NCBI RefSeq assembly: GCF_003932755.1
Contig: NZ_CP024202.1
Span: 2,418,001 to 2,482,000, forward strand
DNA: 64,000 nt
Direction: 5' to 3'
From: Methylomicrobium sp. wino1
GTDB lineage: Bacteria > Pseudomonadota > Gammaproteobacteria > Methylococcales > Methylomonadaceae
In this document: positions 54,277 to 62,125 of the stretch, piece by piece
How the letters are laid out: each line of letters opens with the position of its first letter
Numbering within the stretch: the stretch's first letter is position 1
Position numbers and translations under genes: made by a program
The notes under the pieces: generated by a model
What the model was told of the DNA's origin: nothing
The model's database searches: none
Seen by the model: only the letters and a program-made list of their open reading frames with translations

Positions 54277-55725
54277 ATGACACACAAACAAGAAGTCGCG
54301 ATGAAAGTGAATCCACAAAAATGGGTCGAAAGCTTGAAGTACAGTTTCACCAACAAAACGACCGTCCTGAGTGAACTGATGCAGAACGCCAGGCGGGCGG
54401 GAGCATCGTCTGTGAGATTCAATTACACGACAGATTCCCCCACGGATTCCAACACCTTGGTGGTTTCGGACGACGGCTGCGGCATCGAGTCTATGGAAAA
54501 ACTGCTCTCTGTCGCAGAATCAGGATGGAAGACGGAACTTGTTAACCAGGAGCATCCGTTCGGGATCGGATTCTTATCCGCTTTGTTCGCCTGTCGCCAT
54601 ATCTTGGTGACCAGCAATGGCAAAGAAATCTCAGCGAATACGCAGGATATTCTGGCATTCAAGAAGATACCGGTGACCCCCTGCGAATGGAAAGGCACCA
54701 CCGATATCGTGCTGGTCGGTATGGAACTGGATGGAGAAACTATCCTCAACACCTTGAGGATCTTGGCCAGAGGCTTTCCGATTCCGGTTTGTTTCAACGG
54801 AGAATGCCTGGAGCGTCCGGCGGCCGAAGATTCCGATTATTTGGTTTTTATCGATACGGAAATCGGCAAGGTGTATTTACACGGATTGGTTAAACCGTCC
54901 CTCAGAAATTCCAGCTACGAGGTTTATCATCAGGGTTTGCCGATATACCGTACACCCAGCTTTTACTCGGATCGACATCATGTCATTCATCTGAATTCAT
55001 CGTGTTTCGACGCCAGATTGCCGGATCGAGACAAATTGATCGACGAGGAGGGCGCAATAGAGCGGATCACGGCAGTGTTGAGACAAGCAATCGAAAAGCG
55101 CTTGCGCTCGATGAAGATGACGCTGGCAGCCGAAGAATTCGCTATGTTTTATCAAATGATGCGCGACTGGCAATTACTCCATTTACTCAACGACGTTCCG
55201 GTCGTACCTTGGCAAGTGTTGAAAGAAATCGTGAGTTATCCGGTGTGTAGCTGCCAATATGGCGATTTTTTGGAATATCCGCGATACAAACCGGTAACGC
55301 GTGATGAGATCGAGGCGCGAGGGATTGTGATGATCGATGACGTGATCGAGCAGGATGGTGCCGGGCGTTATTTGTTTGCATGGAAAAAAGGGTATCTTGT
55401 CTATGACAAGCGATACCTCGATAGCGGCCATTGGCTACACGATTTGATTGACGATCTTCAAACCCAGGAACTGCGGATCGAGCCGGTCAATGAGACCGAT
55501 CGTTACGTTTTCGAGGGTGATTGGACTTCGATCAATATACGGTTTTGCGATTGCTACCGAATCCATCTGGACGACGAAACGATTGAAATTCACGATGATG
55601 CCGTTTACCTGGGGAGCGATAACGATTGCGAAGCGATCATACCGAAGCAGGATGCTTCCGGGTTCGTGTTGAAACAGGTCGGACGATACGAAAACGAATA
55701 TGACGACTTTCAAAAGGCTTCCTGA
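54277..55725 (+). CDS. GHKL-superfamily ATPase (Hsp90-like ATP-binding fold)
   Basis: 482 residues from ATG 54277. Bergerat-fold motifs are the N-box LSELMQNARRAG (about 31-42), G1 DDGCGIESM near 68 and G2 PFGIGFLSALFA near 95. The middle part (about 190-270) resembles a transducer-like domain, and the remainder is unrecognised. No histidine-kinase phosphoacceptor. Similar ATPases occur on plasmids and ICEs and in some defence operons (MORC/Hsp90-like); this one lacks a neighbouring nuclease. A strong hairpin at 55772 lies just past the stop. Confidence 0.82.
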   Translation: MTHKQEVAMKVNPQKWVESLKYSFTNKTTVLSELMQNARRAGASSVRFNYTTDSPTDSNTLVVSDDGCGIESMEKLLSVAESGWKTELVNQEHPFGIGFLSALFACRHILVTSNGKEISANTQDILAFKKIPVTPCEWKGTTDIVLVGMELDGETILNTLRILARGFPIPVCFNGECLERPAAEDSDYLVFIDTEIGKVYLHGLVKPSLRNSSYEVYHQGLPIYRTPSFYSDRHHVIHLNSSCFDARLPDRDKLIDEEGAIERITAVLRQAIEKRLRSMKMTLAAEEFAMFYQMMRDWQLLHLLNDVPVVPWQVLKEIVSYPVCSCQYGDFLEYPRYKPVTRDEIEARGIVMIDDVIEQDGAGRYLFAWKKGYLVYDKRYLDSGHWLHDLIDDLQTQELRIEPVNETDRYVFEGDWTSINIRFCDCYRIHLDDETIEIHDDAVYLGSDNDCEAIIPKQDASGFVLKQVGRYENEYDDFQKAS

Positions 55726-55771
55726 TTAGCAAGTTTCTTCAGCTAAAGCGCAAAAAGCCAGAGTATCCTTA

Positions 55772-55800
55772 GCAGGACGGGGTTTGCAACCCCGTCCTGC
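55772..55800 (+). terminator. Strong hairpin after the GHKL gene
   Basis: A 13-bp perfect stem (arm GCAGGACGGGGTT) with a 3-base loop TGC. No T-run follows (AGAAGGGAATTTT), so termination is uncertain; it may be a REP-type repeat. Confidence 0.5.
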
Positions 55801-55816
55801 AGAAGGGAATTTTATC

Positions 55817-55936
55817 CTGTGGGAGCGATCCCCAGATCGCGATCGTCGAAGCCGAAAGCGCCAAGGCCTCGATGAAAGTCATTAGCTGCCAAGCCGCAAA
55901 GGCTCCGAAATCGCGACGAAGGCGTCGCTCCCACAG
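55817..55936. repeat. 120-bp MITE/REP-like element
   Basis: Bounded by 12-base inverted repeats CTGTGGGAGCGA (55817-55828) and TCGCTCCCACAG (55925-55936). The internal part is GC-rich with GATCGCGATCG and GATTTCGG-like motifs, no gene. The form is that of a small palindromic intergenic repeat. Confidence 0.6.
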
Positions 55937-56013
55937 AGGGCCCGTCCCGCAGAAGTGGCTGCGGCTGGGAATGGCCCCCGCTCGGACACTTGGCTTCGGC
56001 AAGCTGAAGCATC

Positions 56014-56211
56014 TTGCTAATCAGGAAAGGCTTTACACGAAGCCGATGTCGAAGCGTTATCGCGGTTTTGTATCGCCACACGACGACCGATCCGACGGAT
56101 GCGGTGGCCTCGTTATTGCCGGATTTTTCCGGCTGTCCGCTGTTGTACGGAAAGTCGTTTCGGATCCGTCTCGACCCAACAGGTAAAGTCGCTAAAGTGG
56201 CAGCCGCTTAA
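56014..56211 (+). pseudogene. Possible gene remnant before leader copy 4
   Basis: Frame ending VASLLPDFSGCPLLYGKSF then RIRLDPTGKVAKVAAA looks protein-like at its C-terminal end. Its N-terminal part reads more sensibly in another frame (RLYTEADVEALSRFCIA). No family recognised. It lies in the space between the GHKL gene and a leader copy with no proper gene behind it. Confidence 0.35.
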
Positions 56212-56227
56212 CCGATAGTATTTCACT

Positions 56228-56280
56228 CGCCCGGCCGGGAAACATCATCCCGGTTGGGGTTTGTATTCCCGGCGCTTTTT
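56228..56280 (+). promoter_or_regulatory. Structured leader L, copy 4 (diverged, no intact gene)
   Basis: Hairpin form: CCCGGCCGGGA with TCCCGGTTGGG, 11 positions with two G-U pairs. Terminator form: GCCGGGAA with TTCCCGGC, then GCTTTTT. Sequence differs from the other copies, yet both folds are kept. Only a short broken frame (NNDDLNKFRKAKLDNDNK, ending 56358) follows. Confidence 0.65.
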
Positions 56281-56461
56281 CATAACAGTGACGATCGCGT
56301 CAACAATGACGACCTGAACAAGTTCAGAAAAGCGAAACTTGATAACGACAACAAGTAACCGCTTCTGATATTCGCTCCTACTCAGGGGCTTTTTCGAGTG
56401 CCGGTCTCGCCGGTATTGGAAAAAGCATCTGTCTTGGCGATGCTGACGACTTTTACCGTGA

Positions 56462-56542
56462 TCACTGCGTTTCAGTGACAGCCTTTAGCCGCCGCGAGTC
56501 TGCATCATCCGGAGGCCGGTTCCTGCGGGAATCGTGCAGACG
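56462..56542 (+). promoter_or_regulatory. Upstream element U, copy 2
   Basis: Matches 52576-52656 at all but a few positions, including the TCACTG/CAGTGA and GTCTGCA/TGCAGAC hairpins. Followed after 30 bases by leader copy 5. Confidence 0.7.
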
Positions 56543-56572
56543 TCATTTTTAGACGACAGTTTGACTCTTTTT

Positions 56573-56626
56573 AACCCAACCGGGGAAACCAGACCCCCGG
56601 TGGGATTCGTGTTTCTCCGGTTTTTT
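56573..56626 (+). promoter_or_regulatory. Structured leader L, copy 5
   Basis: Best terminator form of the set: AACCGGGGAAAC with GTTTCTCCGGTT, 12 pairs with one G-U, then TTTT. Competing hairpin: CCGGGG with CCCCGG, closed by CCCA/TGGG. The next start codon is 20 bases downstream. Confidence 0.78.
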
Positions 56627-56645
56627 AATGCAACTGGAGAAAACC

Positions 56646-57068
56646 ATGAAGACCATGAACACAAAGACCGCAAACAACACACGTCTTGATGCCAGTGAAT
56701 TTGCCTCGGCGCTGGCTCATTTTACCGGCACTGAGCAATGGTATCGCCATCCATTCAACAAGCGGATGATCTACACCGATGGCGTCAAGTTTTTCGCTGA
56801 AAACGGCGGAGAACACGGTGCTTACTGGTTTCTGGACAAAATGGCGCTGGTAGCGTGTCCGGAACTGGACAAACGCAAGGAATATTTTGGATCGGTAGTG
56901 ATGAAAGTAGCCGATGACAAAACAGCCGTTATCACGGTCACGGACGGCAACGACGGCCTTATTGCGACCTATACTCTCGATTTCACCGACATGCAGGTTG
57001 GTGAATGGCAGTTTTACTTGATCGAGGATGGCGATCTTCGCGTGATGCTGTTACCCAGTGAATATTAG
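56646..57068 (+). CDS. Probable DUF6876 family protein
   Basis: 140 residues from ATG 56646 (MKTMNTKTANNTRL). LAHFTGTEQWYRHPFNKRMI, YTDGVKFFAENGGEHGAYWF and LDKMALVACPELD match what I know of DUF6876, a small protein family of plasmids and ICEs with unknown role. Leader copy 5 and element U precede it. A clear terminator follows at 57291. Complete. Confidence 0.75.
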   Translation: MKTMNTKTANNTRLDASEFASALAHFTGTEQWYRHPFNKRMIYTDGVKFFAENGGEHGAYWFLDKMALVACPELDKRKEYFGSVVMKVADDKTAVITVTDGNDGLIATYTLDFTDMQVGEWQFYLIEDGDLRVMLLPSEY

Positions 57069-57184
57069 GAGCTAGGCACAAGACAAGCTTGGCCGTTCAT
57101 CAAATCAATGACTAAGCTTGCGGTAAAGCATTCGTCATTTTTAGATGAGGTTAGCGACAAATCTGATAGGTTAGATAACGAAAA

Positions 57185-57215
57185 CCAGAATACCGATATT
57201 ATTTCGGTATTCTGG
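57185..57215. repeat. 12-bp perfect hairpin
   Basis: Arms CCAGAATACCGA and TCGGTATTCTGG around TATTATT, no T-run after it. Between the DUF6876 gene and the terminator. Confidence 0.6.
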
Positions 57216-57290
57216 TGGAATCTCTGAAAGACGAGCTTCGACGAGGCGAGCGAATCGAACTCAAATATCCGTTTTAAATCTTAGCGATAC

Positions 57291-57315
57291 AAGGCCCCTT
57301 TTCGGGGCCTTTTAA
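57291..57315 (+). terminator. Intrinsic terminator
   Basis: Arms AAGGCCCC and GGGGCCTT around TTTTC, followed by TTAAA. The symmetric A/T flanks could let it serve both the DUF6876 gene and the facing higA at 57374. Confidence 0.75.
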
Positions 57316-57373
57316 ATAGTAGGATAACGCTTATATTTACGCGCCAGCTTTGCTGGTTGCGTGCAATTGATTG

Positions 57374-57667
57374 TTATGCAGCTGTAAGTTCAACTTTCTG
57401 CACTCTATCCAGTTTGAGGCTTCTGCCCGCATGCCACAGATCATAAGCATCCTGCATGGCAAGCCAACTCTCGGGACTGCGTCCGAGCGCCTTGGAAAGA
57501 CGAAGAGCCATCTCCGGGCTTACTCCGCTTTGGAGCTTAAGTATTCTATTCAATGTAGATGGAGAGACATCCAACTTGTCAGCCAGATATCGGCAGCTAA
57601 GGCCAAATGGCTCCATGTAAGTTGCCCAGATGAATTCACCAGGATGGGGCGGGTTGTACATAGTCAT
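57374..57667 (-). CDS. higA: HigA-type HTH antitoxin (second HigBA pair)
   Basis: 97 residues. YNPPHPGEFIWATYMEPFGL, then SCRYLADKLDVSPSTLNRIL and ALRLSKALGRSPESWLAMQ, is the standard HigA Xre-type domain. Its ATG overlaps the higB TAA. Unlike the pair at 20720, this is the short HigA branch, so the two pairs are not close relatives. The 3' end faces the terminator at 57291. Confidence 0.92.
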   Translation of the reverse strand: MTMYNPPHPGEFIWATYMEPFGLSCRYLADKLDVSPSTLNRILKLQSGVSPEMALRLSKALGRSPESWLAMQDAYDLWHAGRSLKLDRVQKVELTAA

Positions 57668-57945
57668 TAGTGGTAATCCTCATAATCAAGCAGATACACA
57701 TGTCCATCACGGAACTCAAAGGTTAGCCGCCAGTTGCCGCTGACAGATATAGCCCAAATGCCTTTGCGGTCACCTTTGAGTGGATGCAGTTTGTATCCAG
57801 GAATGTCGAGATCTGAGACTTCCATTGCACTATCCATAGCAGCGAGTTGCATTCGCAGTCGGCTGGCATGTTTGCTCTGGATGCCACGGGTACTACCTGT
57901 CTCGTAGTACAGCCTCAATCCCTTGTGGTTGAATGTCTTGATCAT
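57667..57945 (-). CDS. higB: HigB-type toxin (RelE family)
   Basis: 92 residues from ATG 57945 (MIKTFNHKGLRLYYETGSTR), the usual family start; a longer frame to 58002 is less likely. Later segments PGYKLHPLKGDRKGIWAISV and NWRLTFEFRDGHVYLLDYED are typical of HigB. Toxin first, antitoxin second, one-base overlap. Imperfect hairpins stand at both ends of the pair (57318-57378 and about 57963-58050), as in mobile gene cassettes. Confidence 0.92.
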   Translation of the reverse strand: MIKTFNHKGLRLYYETGSTRGIQSKHASRLRMQLAAMDSAMEVSDLDIPGYKLHPLKGDRKGIWAISVSGNWRLTFEFRDGHVYLLDYEDYH

Positions 57946-58190
57946 GGCACATAGTGTAGCGCGTTGCGCAACAGTGTCAAGCTGCATAATCGCGGCGCTC
58001 ACCGGTAAATTGGGAGCGCAGCGAGCAATTTATACGCGTGCAGCATTTTGTTAGAGCAGAACCGGTTACCAAGCGCTAAATACAAGCTCGTTCCGTAGAT
58101 TACCAGCATGCATGGTAAGCGTCCAACGCCACCATCTAAAAATCCCTTGCAGCCACTGTTATCCTCAGGATTTTTCCACGAGGAGAGCAC

Positions 58191-58484
58191 ATGGCATTAT
58201 CGGACAAACAGAAACATCACATCGAAGCCTGGCAAGCCAGCGGACTGACGAAATCAGCGTATTGCCGTCAGACGGGTTTGAACGTCAAAACCTTTGGCCG
58301 CTGGTGTCGATTGGCTCGGCAAGCGGCGGACTCCGATGCGCCTGCATTGATACCGGTCCGGCTGCAACCGGAGTCGACGGCCTCGGGTTCGTTGTCGTTA
58401 CGTTGGCCGCACGGCCACGTTTTGGAAATACCGGGCAGTGTATCGCCGCATTGGCTCGGGGAGTTGCTGCAATGTCTGGCTTGA
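58191..58484 (+). CDS. tnpA: IS66 accessory protein TnpA
   Basis: 97 residues; KQKHHIEAWQASGLTKSAYC and RQTGLNVKTFGRWCRLARQA form the helix-turn-helix of IS66 TnpA. Overlaps tnpB by 13 bases. Intact. Confidence 0.9.
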   Translation: MALSDKQKHHIEAWQASGLTKSAYCRQTGLNVKTFGRWCRLARQAADSDAPALIPVRLQPESTASGSLSLRWPHGHVLEIPGSVSPHWLGELLQCLA

Positions 58485-58822
58485 TTGAGAGTCCGGCGCA
58501 AATCTGGCTGGCGGTCGAGCCGGTCGATATGAGGCGGGGCATCGATGGCTTGTCGGCGCTCGTGCAACAGCGCTTAGGTTATGCGCCGTGCGCCGGGGCG
58601 GCGTTTATTTTTCGTAATCGCCCCGGCAATCGTTTGAAAGTGTTGCTGTGGGACGGCAATGGCGTTTGGCTGTGTCAACGGCGTCTGCATCGAGGCTCGT
58701 TTACCTGGCCCAAGGCCTCCGAAACCGTATTTGCCCTGAGTCAGGCGCAGTGGCAATGGTTGATTGCCGGGGTCGATTGGCAGCGCTTATCGGCGTCATC
58801 GTCAGCCGATTGGCAAGTCTAA
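58472..58822 (+). CDS. tnpB: IS66 accessory protein TnpB
   Basis: 116 residues from ATG 58472. VDMRRGIDGLSALVQQRLG, FIFRNRPGNRLKVLLWDGNG and WLCQRRLHRGSFTWP are the IS66 Orf2 (TnpB) hallmarks. Intact. Confidence 0.92.
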   Translation: MSGLIESPAQIWLAVEPVDMRRGIDGLSALVQQRLGYAPCAGAAFIFRNRPGNRLKVLLWDGNGVWLCQRRLHRGSFTWPKASETVFALSQAQWQWLIAGVDWQRLSASSSADWQV

Positions 58823-58908
58823 AAGGCCTGAAAAAAAAACGTAAAAAAATCGTAGAAACCCAGTTGAATCAAGTGCTTAAGATGGCTTAATAGGGTATAA
58901 TAAACCCC

Positions 58909-60127
58909 ATGAATCCATGGGCTGAACTTGATCAATTGAACCTAGAGCCCGCCGCGAAAAATCATGTCGCGGCGTTGCTTCAGGCGCTTCTTGATCAAGC
59001 CGCTCAGGACGCCAAAACCATTGAGGCTAAAGACCTCAAAATCGGCGCCCTGACCTACGAATTGGCCTATTACAAGCGTATCCGCTTCAGCACCAAGGCA
59101 GAAAAATGCTCCTGCATTTTCTGCATTCACCACATCCCTGTGGCTTAGCGAAGCGCTGGCACCGCTGCAACGCGACGTATTCGAGGAAGCCTTCGATACC
59201 GGCATTGCCGCTATCCAAGCCGAGGTCGAGCAGCTTCAAGACGACCCGGCGTGTGATACTGCGCCTCACCCCAAACGTCCGCGCGCAGGCAGAAAATTGC
59301 TCCTGCATTATCTGCATTCACCACCTCCCTGTGGTTTGTCGCCAACCCTTACCGGATCATTTGCCCCGCATCGAGCACCGTCACGAACCCGAATCTTGCA
59401 CTTGCGGCCAATGCGGCAAGGACTTGGTCAAGATCGGCGAAGACGTCACCGAACAACTGGACGTCGAGCCGGCCAAATTCTTCGTTCATCGTCATATCCG
59501 CCCGCAATATGCCTGCCGGACTTGCGAAACCGTCACGGCGGCGCCGATTCCTCCGGCCGTGATCGACGGCGGTATGGCGGCAGTCGGCTTGCTGACCTGG
59601 GTGCTGATCGGCAAATTCCTCGATCACTTGCCGTTGTACCGACTGGAACAGATCGCCGCCCGCAGCGGTGTGATCTTGTCCCGCTCGACACTTGCCGATT
59701 GGGTCGGACGCCTCGGCGTCGCCCTGGAGCCCTTGGCGGAACGCCTGGCTTGGCATCTAAGGCAACGCCATAGCTTGCATGCCGACGAAACCCCGGTTGC
59801 GCACCGAATACCGCGACCGCCAAAGCCATCGAGCACGCGTTAAAACGCTGGCCAGCCCTGACGCGTTACGCCGAAACCGGCGATTTACCGATCGACAACA
59901 ATCCGGTAGAAAACGCCATCCGACCCATTGCCCTGGGCAAAAAAAACTGGCTGTTCGCGGGATCCGAACGTGCCGGCCAACGGGCCGCCGTCATTCAAAC
60001 CCTGCTCGGCACCGCCAAACTCAATGGACTTGATCCGGCCGCTTGGTTACACGAAACCCTGGAAAAACTTCCTGTCTGGCCCAATAGCCGTATCGACGAA
60101 TTGTTGCCGTTCGATCGCGGGGATTAA
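58909..60127 (+). pseudogene. tnpC: IS66 transposase TnpC, broken by two short insertions and a large deletion
   Basis: Pieces in order are NPWAELDQLNLEPAAKNHV, then YYKRIRFSTKAE with a stop in inserted sequence. LSEALAPLQRDVFEEAFDTG and RPRAGRK precede a second insertion. HEPESCTCGQCGKDLVKIGE (zinc region) runs to HSLHADETPVA. After losing roughly 200 residues it resumes at AKAIEHALKRWPALTRYAET and DNNPVENAIRPIALGKKNW. Both insertions are related 40-45-base sequences (about 59101-59146 and 59293-59338) placed after GGCAGAA. The element cannot transpose by itself. Confidence 0.9.
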
Positions 60128-60173
60128 ATCATGTTCTGCCGAGGACGAATAGGTGGCTCGGTTAGACGCTTAC

Positions 60174-60351
60174 TTTGCCATTCCGAATTCGCTGTTTCAA
60201 CGTAAGCCATCATCGCCGGACAATCGTTTGTCTTTTCCAGGCAGGCCTCGTATTTGAGGTCGACCGGGTGATGCTCGGTTTCGATATCGGCCATTGACAG
60301 GCTTGCCAGGCCAAAGGCCATCAGGCTGAAAATGATTTTGAATGTTTTCAT
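60174..60351 (-). pseudogene. Small periplasmic protein, 3' end cut by IS66
   Basis: Signal peptide MKTFKIIFSLMAFGLASLSM then ADIETEHHPVDLKYEACLEK, with two Cys (EACLEK, DCPAMM) that could form a disulfide. Reading continues into the IS to a stop at 60124. Located 8 bases after the protease gene on the same strand. Family unknown. Confidence 0.6.
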
Positions 60352-60359
60352 GCGTTTCC

Positions 60360-61118
60360 TTATCGGTCGCTGTAAGTCGTTTTGCAGTTGTTGTGTTTGT
60401 CGCAGGTTACCGTCTTTTTAATAGTCACTGGCTTTCTTATAAGCGGCTGTTGCGCCGGGATACTATCAAAGCTAACAGCCGGTTGAGTGGTATTTTTGTT
60501 TGAGACCTGATTGTTTGCTGCCAACGTCAAAGTATCGCCGTGTTGTGTCATGTGGAAATATCTTAAGGTGTTCATTCCAATCAGCGCTTCATCCAAATGG
60601 CCATTGATATGAGCGTCGAGATTTCTTATTACCGCAGTGCCGATTCTCAGGCTGCTTATCCGGGTTTCACGTTCAGATATTTTTCCGCCAGCCGTGCTTG
60701 CCTGAATGTAGCGGCCGAAAGGCAAGCCTGCCGAGGCTGCCATTTTTTCCGGAATCACGGTTTTTGTTGCACCGGTGTCGATCAGAAATGGCATGGGAAT
60801 GCCGTTAACCAGAGCTGTGCCTCTGAAATGCCCATGCCGATCGGTTTTCAAGACAATGCCGCCGGAAATGGGATTCATGCCATGTTTCTTTGCCGGTGTT
60901 GTTGGAGAAGATGGGGCCGGGGAAGTCGAGGACAACCCCGGCGAAAAGGCATGGACCTTCCCGGAAGCTTGATATTTAAAAAAAGCATCGGCACCATACC
61001 AAAGCGAGGCCAGCATTAGTGCGGGAATAATAAGGTATTTCAGGCTTCCTCCGCCTTTTTTGGGAGGTTTCTGATAACGGTATCTGTCCCTGTAGTAATC
61101 GCGATCCTGTATGCCCAT
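60360..61118 (-). CDS. Membrane-anchored retropepsin-like aspartic protease (clan AA)
   Basis: 252 residues from ATG 61118 (MGIQDRDYYRDRYRYQKPPK), chosen over an upstream frame because GGGGGA lies six bases before it. A membrane segment spans about 28-48 (YLIIPALMLASLWYGADAFF) and a Pro/Ser-rich linker about 60-80. The protease domain has catalytic FLIDTGATKTVIP near 130 and LIGMNTLRYF near 190, as in the TIGR02281 single-domain family. A Thr/Lys/Cys-bearing tail follows. Target unknown. Likely an operon with the small periplasmic protein downstream. Confidence 0.88.
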   Translation of the reverse strand: MGIQDRDYYRDRYRYQKPPKKGGGSLKYLIIPALMLASLWYGADAFFKYQASGKVHAFSPGLSSTSPAPSSPTTPAKKHGMNPISGGIVLKTDRHGHFRGTALVNGIPMPFLIDTGATKTVIPEKMAASAGLPFGRYIQASTAGGKISERETRISSLRIGTAVIRNLDAHINGHLDEALIGMNTLRYFHMTQHGDTLTLAANNQVSNKNTTQPAVSFDSIPAQQPLIRKPVTIKKTVTCDKHNNCKTTYSDR

Positions 61119-61146
61119 TTTTCCCCCATGAAACCCGGTAGTTGTC

Positions 61147-61437
61147 CTAAGCCTGTAACGCACGCCATAATGCGCTAATTATCACACCGGAAGCATCGTT
61201 CGGGTGAGAAGTGCCGCACGAAGCCAATAATTTGCTTCCGGGCTCGTGCAAGCCAAACGCATTCCGGATCGCCAGGCCAAGGCCGAAGTGCAGATCGATC
61301 AGGTCATCTTCGGGCATTAACGCAATCATCAGCTTTTCCTCGCCGCTCAGTATTGCCATGAGTCGATCGACAGCCTCTCCGACTGTCATCGGGGGCTCAA
61401 AGCCATGATCAAAAAGGGCTGTCCAATTTTTGTTCAA
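61147..61437 (-). CDS. DUF6794-like small protein
   Basis: 96 residues. PMTVGEAVDRLMAILSGEEK, DDLIDLHFGLGLAIRNAFGL and HPNDASGVIISALWRAL match my recollection of the DUF6794 family of short soluble helical proteins with unknown role. Ends 28 bases before the protease start, same strand. Complete. Confidence 0.7.
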   Translation of the reverse strand: MNKNWTALFDHGFEPPMTVGEAVDRLMAILSGEEKLMIALMPEDDLIDLHFGLGLAIRNAFGLHEPGSKLLASCGTSHPNDASGVIISALWRALQA

Positions 61438-61498
61438 TTCGATTCAAACCCAGTAGTAAAGGGGGGCTCGGAGGAAATATGACTGTTTATTGACAAGT

Positions 61499-61521
61499 TT
61501 ATCCACAGATTTTGGGGATAA
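61499..61521. promoter_or_regulatory. Consensus DnaA box facing a near match
   Basis: TTATCCACA at 61499-61507 is the DnaA-box consensus. GGGGATAA (61514-61521) is the complement of TTATCCCC, giving an inverted pair seven bases apart. Isolated, so an origin is not implied. Lies upstream of the DUF6794-like gene. Confidence 0.35.
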
Positions 61522-61546
61522 CAGTTTTCGATAATATAGTTCTGCA

Positions 61547-61942
61547 TTAATGCATTTTTTCGCCGGTCCATCGGTCTCGCCCTTTCCAAAACGTACACAC
61601 TTGGCACGTTTCGCCTTCGGGATAATCGATACCTTCCTGATGAGGACAGCCAATAATGCGATCGGTCATCACGACGGATTTGATGTCATGTTCCGCCAAA
61701 TAGTCCAGTAACATTTGACCGATCTCTTCATCACGCCTGACGTCATGCTCGGAATACCAGCTGGATAAGCGAACAGGCGGAGAGTCTTCATAAGGAATAA
61801 TGCTAACCGTGACTTTGGTCGCTTGTTTATCGGTTGGTCCATAAAAAGCAATGGTCGCGACAGGGTAGTCTGTAAAGCCCTTGCGCGCTTTCTTGGCAAG
61901 TTTTTTCCTATTACGTTCCGCTTTGAGGCTCATAGATCGCAC
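61547..61942 (-). CDS. Conserved hypothetical protein with Cys/His ending
   Basis: 131 residues from GTG 61942, or 128 from ATG 61933 (MSLKAERNRKKLAKKARKGF). Middle part beta-rich (YPVATIAFYGPTDKQATKVT). The end RIIGCPHQEGIDYPEGETCQ then VCTFWKGRDRWTG has a CPH...C-x2-C pattern able to bind zinc. Reminiscent of small plasmid/ICE proteins of unknown role. Neighbour upstream is a broken small gene on the same strand. Confidence 0.7.
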   Translation of the reverse strand: MRSMSLKAERNRKKLAKKARKGFTDYPVATIAFYGPTDKQATKVTVSIIPYEDSPPVRLSSWYSEHDVRRDEEIGQMLLDYLAEHDIKSVVMTDRIIGCPHQEGIDYPEGETCQVCTFWKGRDRWTGEKMH

Positions 61943-61949
61943 CGGCTTG

Positions 61950-62125
61950 TCATGAGTATAATCGCTCGATTTTCGTCTGGTTGTTCAGATAGAGCAAGCC
62001 ATACCGGACCATGTCTTTGGCGCCGGGCGGAGTCATTTCGATTTTCAACGTCTTCAGGGCCTCGCCGATCACGTCGGCATAGCCGGTTGAAACCGTTTTT
62101 GCTTCTCTCGATTTGAAATGGCCAT
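61950..62125 (-). pseudogene. Small frameshifted gene upstream of 61942
   Basis: ATG 62125 gives MAISNREKQKRFQP, and the other frame continues TVSTGYADVIGEALKTLKIE, MTPPGAKDMVRYGLLYLNNQ and KIERLYS to TGA 61950. The two together would be a protein of about 55-60 residues, so one frameshift has split it. Unknown family. Confidence 0.55.

Larger units (their letters stand above)
58115..60173 (+). mobile_element. Decayed IS66-family element
   Basis: Left end GTAAGCGTCC (58115-58124), right end AGACGCTTAC (60164-60173), inverted except one base. Genes tnpA, tnpB and a broken tnpC are in the usual order. No 8-base target duplication is found (CATGCATG against TTTGCCAT), so one flank has been rearranged. 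The right end cuts the small gene at 60174-60351. Confidence 0.85.

Noticed and set aside
55769-56081. Minus-strand frames over the 120-bp repeat
   Set aside because: They follow the inverted repeat and hairpin and show no coding character.
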